Positions 32,210-35,798 of a stretch of 35,798 nucleotides of DNA are shown here, in pieces. Origin of the DNA: an uncultured Acetatifactor sp. (GTDB lineage Bacteria > Bacillota > Clostridia > Lachnospirales > Lachnospiraceae). Each line of letters begins with the position of its first letter. The stretch's first letter is position 1. The DNA lies in assembly GCA_910587555.1 (NCBI GenBank), contig CAJULV010000034.1:6854-42651 (forward strand). Reading direction: 5' to 3'. Under the pieces are notes generated by a model that did not search any database, was not told the DNA's origin, and was given only the letters and a program-made list of their open reading frames with translations. The position numbers were made by a program, and so were the translations under genes.

Positions 32210-32476
32210 TGCGCATAACGTTTAAAATGAATTATAATTGTGAAAATTAGTTGACATACTTATGATCAAGCAAGAAACGAACTCCAAAACATATTGCTTG
32301 TAAGACATCCTTAGACATATGCCAGTTTTTCAATACTGTCATATAATGTGATATACACACTTAGAATATAAAGGATGAAACGGAACGACATGTTACAAAA
32401 ATCAGCTAAATCAACTTGAAGTCAAGACTGCTGCGCCTCCTTCCCCGTACAGAGTACCGAAGACACCTACAACGTA

Positions 32477-32505
32477 ACTATAACACACCCGAGCCGCTTT
32501 GGCAA
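32477..32505 (-). promoter_or_regulatory. Minus-strand promoter in the mecA upstream region
   Basis: On the minus strand TTGCCA (32505-32500), 17 nt and TATAGT (32482-32477). It points towards the two tiny genes and would give a leader of about 260 nt before the first. That leader contains an orphan AAGGAGG at about 32437-32431 with no good gene after it. Confidence 0.6.
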
Positions 32506-32549
32506 GTAAATTTTTAAATATAAAAAAATATTAAACTCATAATCTGCTA

Positions 32550-32578
32550 TTGACTAAAATGCGCTGAAAGTATATTAT
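32550..32578 (+). promoter_or_regulatory. Promoter of mecA
   Basis: TTGACT (32550-32555), 17 nt and TATTAT (32573-32578), giving a leader of about 140 nt. A second, weaker plus-strand pair, TTGTGA-17-TATGAT, lies at 32238-32266. Confidence 0.8.
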
Positions 32579-32725
32579 GGCATAACGAAGTATACGCATC
32601 TCAGGAAGCTCCTTATAAATCCTGCAATACGTATGCGGTACGATATATACCATTTTTCGGAAGTAAAAGCATATTTTCGATAAGCTATATTACAGTTCAG
32701 CCATGCAGAAAGGAAAGGTTGTCCC

Positions 32726-33475
32726 ATGAAAATCGAAAAAGTAAATGAGAACCAGATTCGCTGCACTCTGACAAGAGAAGACCTGGCAAGCCGCGAGCTG
32801 AAGATCAGCGAACTGGCTTACGGAACCGAGAAGGCCAAGACTTTGTTCCGTGATATGATGAGGCAGGCAAATTCTGAATTCGGCTTTGAAGCGGAAGACA
32901 TTCCCCTTATGATAGAGGCAATCCCCCTGAATACCGAATGTATTGTCCTGATCATTACAAAGGTTGAAGACCCGGAAGAGCTGGATACCCGTTTCTCGCG
33001 CTTTGCCCCGTCCGTGACAGAAGACGCGGAGAACGAAGATGCGGATTTTCAGCTCACGGAGAACGCATCCGACGAGATACTCGATTTATTCCGCCAGATA
33101 CAGACGCAGCAGGAAAACGCGGACACAGACGCTTCTCCTGCCCCCGCCGACTCTGAGGGCAAAACTCGCACACGGATTTTCCGGATGAATACGCTCCGGC
33201 AGGTAATGGATGTATCCGCAATCATTGCAGACAACTATCACGGTTACAGTTCCCTGTATAAAGACGAGCTTCCCGACGGAAGCACCAACGGGTTTCTGCT
33301 GCTCCTGACACAGGGTGAAGAAGATGCGGCGGCATTCGACAGGTTCTGCAATATCGTTTCGGAATACGGAATCCCCCAGCGCCCCGTGTCCGGAGGCGGT
33401 GCATTCCTGGCAGAGCATAATGAGGCCCTGATCACCGGCAACGCAGTCCATGCCCTGGCAGGAAACGTCTCCTGA
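32726..33475 (+). CDS. mecA: Adaptor protein MecA
   Basis: A 249-residue adaptor that delivers substrates to the ClpCP protease. The N-terminal domain opens MKIEKVNENQIRCTLTREDL and includes FRDMMRQANSEFGFEAEDIP, both family hallmarks. An acidic Glu/Asp/Gln-rich linker (about 90-150) leads to the ClpC-binding C-terminal domain (MDVSAIIADNYHGYSSLYKD ... FDRFCNIVSEYG). Length is in the normal range. GAAAGGAAAGG lies just before the ATG. A bidirectional terminator follows, separating it from the convergent DUF1858 gene. Confidence 0.95.
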   Translation: MKIEKVNENQIRCTLTREDLASRELKISELAYGTEKAKTLFRDMMRQANSEFGFEAEDIPLMIEAIPLNTECIVLIITKVEDPEELDTRFSRFAPSVTEDAENEDADFQLTENASDEILDLFRQIQTQQENADTDASPAPADSEGKTRTRIFRMNTLRQVMDVSAIIADNYHGYSSLYKDELPDGSTNGFLLLLTQGEEDAAAFDRFCNIVSEYGIPQRPVSGGGAFLAEHNEALITGNAVHALAGNVS

Positions 33476-33590
33476 TCGTTTTGCCGGACTTTTGCCTCTC
33501 CCGGAAAGCACTTTCAAACTCAAACACGCTCCCGCATCGGACCGTTTATGCGGCGCTTCCGGGGCGTATTTCCTCTGTACAGATCTGCAC

Positions 33591-33640
33591 ATAATAAAAC
33601 ACCCTCTGTATCCTATGGGCACAAGAGGGTGTTTTATTAT
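33591..33640. terminator. Bidirectional terminator between mecA and the DUF1858 gene
   Basis: A perfect 17-bp stem pairs ATAATAAAACACCCTCT (33591-33607) with its complement (33624-33640) around a 16-nt loop. A-rich and T-rich ends let it work on both strands, fitting the convergent genes. Confidence 0.9.
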
Positions 33641-33649
33641 ACGCATAAT

Positions 33650-33841
33650 TCAGACTTCTTCAATCGCTTTCATCAGAGCGTCAATGTCAATTCCATGCAC
33701 CATTGCGGCCTCCTCCAGGGATTCTCCCTGCGCCGACGGACATCCCAGGCAATGCATTCCTGCCTCCATTAATACAGGTGCCACATTCGGATTGGCATTC
33801 AGGATTTCTCCGATTGTCATCTCTTTCGTTATTCCTGCCAT
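33650..33841 (-). CDS. DUF1858 domain protein
   Basis: A 63-residue protein that is a complete DUF1858 domain: ITKEMTIGEILNANPNVAPV, then the conserved Cys-containing GMHCLGCPSAQGESLEEAAM, then HGIDIDALMKAIEE. The CxxC suggests a redox or metal-linked role, as in proteins where this domain precedes hybrid-cluster or iron-repair modules. No partner is adjacent. GAGGAGAAAGG lies before the ATG. It has its own promoter at 33930-33958. Confidence 0.92.
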   Translation of the reverse strand: MAGITKEMTIGEILNANPNVAPVLMEAGMHCLGCPSAQGESLEEAAMVHGIDIDALMKAIEEV

Positions 33842-33877
33842 GAACCTTTCTCCTCTCTGCTGTCTCCTCTTCGCATT

Positions 33878-33895
33878 CTGCTTCGTACGAAGCAG
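33878..33895. promoter_or_regulatory. 18-base perfect palindrome in the DUF1858 leader
   Basis: CTGCTTCGTACGAAGCAG is perfectly self-complementary, lying 37 nt before the DUF1858 start and downstream of its promoter. It may be an operator or an RNA hairpin. Confidence 0.5.
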
Positions 33896-33929
33896 CGGAT
33901 ATCATCGGACCTCTCCGACGACATTCTTC

Positions 33930-33958
33930 ATTATATATCATTCCGCAAAATCTGACAA
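33930..33958 (-). promoter_or_regulatory. Promoter of the DUF1858 gene
   Basis: On the minus strand TTGTCA (33958-33953), 17 nt and a perfect TATAAT (33935-33930). Confidence 0.8.
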
Positions 33959-34153
33959 GATATTCTTGGAACGTGTTTGTAAATTCATTCCTGCCATCTG
34001 CCAGAAAGCAATTTTTGAACATGCCCTGGTCTGAAATATGCCAAAGAATTCTTTACTTCAGACATGTTCACTGATGCTTTAGACGAACTGTCGGGACGCT
34101 GACGAAAGTCTGACGGAATTATTTATAAAATTATTGTAAAATTTAGAGTTTTT

Positions 34154-34185
34154 AAAGCTGTGTACAGAAAAAAGTACACAACTTT
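34154..34185. promoter_or_regulatory. Inverted repeat abutting the pflB promoter, possible operator
   Basis: AAAGCTGTGTAC (34154-34165) and GTACACAACTTT (34174-34185) pair at 11 of 12 positions around an A-rich 8-nt centre, ending 2 nt before the -35 box. The pattern does not match the Rex or FNR consensus as I know them. An AT-rich second promoter-like stretch lies just upstream, near 34110-34140. The rest of 33959-34153 shows only a TCTGAA/TTCAGA inverted pair. Confidence 0.45.
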
Positions 34186-34187
34186 CC

Positions 34188-34216
34188 TTGACTCTCAGTG
34201 CGGTTTTCCATATAAT
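34188..34216 (+). promoter_or_regulatory. Promoter of pflB
   Basis: TTGACT (34188-34193), 17 nt and a perfect TATAAT (34211-34216), giving a leader of about 65 nt. Confidence 0.88.
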
Positions 34217-34287
34217 AAAGCTATGGAATTAGAAGCAGTTAACCTACTTTACAACTAATTCAAAATTTTACAGGAGGGTATTTCAAA

Positions 34288-35798
34288 ATGAGACCAGAAT
34301 GGACAGATTTTGTAGCAGGTAAATGGGACAAAGAAGTCAACGTCCGTGACTTCATCCAGAGAAACTATCATCCCTATGACGGCGATGAGGCATTCCTGGC
34401 AGGTCCTACACAGAACACAAAGGATTTGTGGGCACAGGTTCTTGACCTGCAGAAGAAGGAAAGGGAAGCCGGCGACGTCCTGGATATGGATACCAAGGTT
34501 GTTTCCACCATCACCTCCCATGGCCCCGGATATCTTGACAAGAGCAAGGAGACCATCGTAGGCTTCCAGACCGACAAGCCTTTCAAGAGGTCCCTGCAGC
34601 CTTACGGCGGTATTCGTATGGCAGAGAAGGCATGCTCAGACAACGGTTACGAAGTTGACCCCGAGATTTCCGAGTTCTTCTCCACCCACAGAAAGACACA
34701 CAATGCAGGCTGCTTTGACGCTTACAACCAGGAGATGAGAGCTTGCCGTTCTTCCCATATCATCACAGGCCTTCCCGATGCTTACGGCCGCGGACGTATC
34801 ATCGGCGACTACAGACGTGTAGCTCTGTACGGTATCGACAGGCTCATCGAGGACAAGCAGAACCAGAAGGATTCTACCGGCAAGGTGATGACCGATGACA
34901 TCATCCGTCTCCGCGAAGAGATTTCCGAGCAGATCGTTGCCCTGAAGATGATGAAGGAGATGGCTGCTTCCTACGGCTGCGATATCTCCAGACCTGCTGC
35001 CAATGTGCAGGAAGCCATCCAGGCAGTTTATTTCGGATATCTGTGTGCGGTTAAGGAGCAGAACGGTGCAGCCATGTCCCTTGGACGTACCTCCACCTTC
35101 CTTGACATTTACGCAGAGAGAGACTTAAAGAACGGTACCTTCACCGAGGAGCAGATTCAGGAGTTCGTTGACCACTTCATCATGAAGCTGCGCTGCATCA
35201 AGTTTGCACGTACACCTGAGTACAACCAGATTTTCGCAGGCGACCCCGTATGGGTAACCGAGTCTCTGGGCGGTGTAGGTGTGGACGGCAGGCCCATGGT
35301 TACCAGGATGAGCTTCCGTTATCTGAACACCCTGACCAACCTTGGACCTTCTCCCGAGCCGAACCTGACCGTACTGTGGTCCACCAGGCTGCCGGCAGGC
35401 TGGAAGAAATACTGCGCGAAGATGTCCATCCAGACCTCTTCCATCCAGTACGAGAACGATGACCTGATGAGAATCGACCACGGCGATGACTACGGTATCG
35501 CATGCTGCGTATCCTCCATGGTAATCGGTAAGGAAATGCAGTTCTTCGGTGCACGCGCAAACGTTGCAAAATGTCTGCTTTACGCTCTGAACGGCGGTGT
35601 GGACGAAGTAACTAAGAAGCAGGTAGGACCCAAGTACCGTCCTGTTGCCGGCGATGTGCTGGAGTACAATGATGTATGGAACAAATTTGTTGACATGCTG
35701 GAGTGGCAGGCAGATGTTTATGTTAACACCCTGAACATCATCCACTATATGCATGACAAATACTGCTATGAGAGAGCAGAGATGGCTCTTCATGACAG
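34288..35798 (+). CDS. pflB: Formate acetyltransferase (pyruvate formate-lyase), C-terminus off window
   Basis: Splits pyruvate and CoA into formate and acetyl-CoA in anaerobic fermentation, using a glycyl radical. About 503 of some 750 residues are present. It starts MRPEWTDFVAGKWDKEVNVR, shows HNAGCFDAYNQEMRACRSSH and LPDAYGRGRIIGDYRRVALYG, and has the active-site pair Cys406-Cys407 in YGIACCVSSM. The C-terminal glycyl-radical motif lies beyond the edge and was not seen. CAGGAGGGT lies just upstream of the ATG. Codon use is that of a highly expressed gene (few synonyms, many AAG, CTG and ACC). The activase gene pflA would be expected further right. Confidence 0.96.
   Translation, partial: MRPEWTDFVAGKWDKEVNVRDFIQRNYHPYDGDEAFLAGPTQNTKDLWAQVLDLQKKEREAGDVLDMDTKVVSTITSHGPGYLDKSKETIVGFQTDKPFKRSLQPYGGIRMAEKACSDNGYEVDPEISEFFSTHRKTHNAGCFDAYNQEMRACRSSHIITGLPDAYGRGRIIGDYRRVALYGIDRLIEDKQNQKDSTGKVMTDDIIRLREEISEQIVALKMMKEMAASYGCDISRPAANVQEAIQAVYFGYLCAVKEQNGAAMSLGRTSTFLDIYAERDLKNGTFTEEQIQEFVDHFIMKLRCIKFARTPEYNQIFAGDPVWVTESLGGVGVDGRPMVTRMSFRYLNTLTNLGPSPEPNLTVLWSTRLPAGWKKYCAKMSIQTSSIQYENDDLMRIDHGDDYGIACCVSSMVIGKEMQFFGARANVAKCLLYALNGGVDEVTKKQVGPKYRPVAGDVLEYNDVWNKFVDMLEWQADVYVNTLNIIHYMHDKYCYERAEMALHD

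Noticed and set aside
32300..32380. 26-codon hydrophobic frame (begins MSFRFILYILSVYITLY) on the minus strand in the long leader
   Set aside because: It has no ribosome binding site at proper distance and lies in AT-rich DNA, where such frames arise by chance. It is worth remembering only if ribosome profiling shows it.

Overview
The window comes from a spore-forming, fermentative member of the Firmicutes, most likely the Lachnospiraceae. The evidence is a SipL-type spore-coat/cortex protein and a CwlD-type amidase, meso-DAP peptidoglycan made by diaminopimelate dehydrogenase, pyruvate formate-lyase, strong AGGAGG ribosome binding sites, TTGACA/TATAAT promoters, and many Clostridia-type housekeeping genes. 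It reads as chromosome; no phage, insertion sequence, tRNA, rRNA or CRISPR array was seen.

Layout. Positions 1-9.8 kb are almost all minus strand: a left-truncated hypothetical protein, a CdaR/PucR-type regulator, an MsmK/UgpC sugar-ABC ATPase, a YesL membrane protein, a GNAT acetyltransferase, an alpha/beta hydrolase, methionyl-tRNA synthetase behind a leader terminator, a low-complexity hypothetical protein, and ribulose-phosphate epimerase. Positions 9.8-17.2 kb (minus) hold a membrane-anchored amidase with a repetitive cytoplasmic tail, a SipL-like protein, pyrD and pyrK, and an archaeal-type class I lysyl-tRNA synthetase carrying a tRNA-binding tail. Positions 17.3-25 kb hold a PrcB-like lipoprotein, PlsC, and a cell-wall block. 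In that block ddl-murF and a VanR/VanS-like two-component system run on the minus strand, and diaminopimelate dehydrogenase runs divergently on the plus strand.

Positions 25-29 kb hold argG, a DUF1294 membrane protein and two divergent DegV/FakB-like lipid-binding proteins. Positions 29-31.5 kb hold cwlD and a GH18 spore or germination-type glycosidase. Positions 31.5-34.3 kb are AT-richer. They contain a translationally coupled pair of tiny unknown genes, one with a TTG start, then mecA, a bidirectional terminator and a DUF1858 protein. pflB runs off the right edge.

How the genes fit together. Two themes dominate: peptidoglycan precursor synthesis with its probable sensor (ddh, ddl, murF, VanRS-like), and spore envelope or cortex functions (SipL-like, CwlD, GH18, amidase). 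The most interesting signals are these: an intrinsic terminator whose 3' arm is also the Shine-Dalgarno of the sipL-like gene, with a plausible SigE promoter placed to bypass it; VanRS-like regulators next to an ordinary D-Ala-D-Ala ligase with no resistance genes in view; a class I LysRS with the same appended domain as MetRS; and the tiny-gene pair near mecA. All assignments were made by reading the sequence, without database searches.
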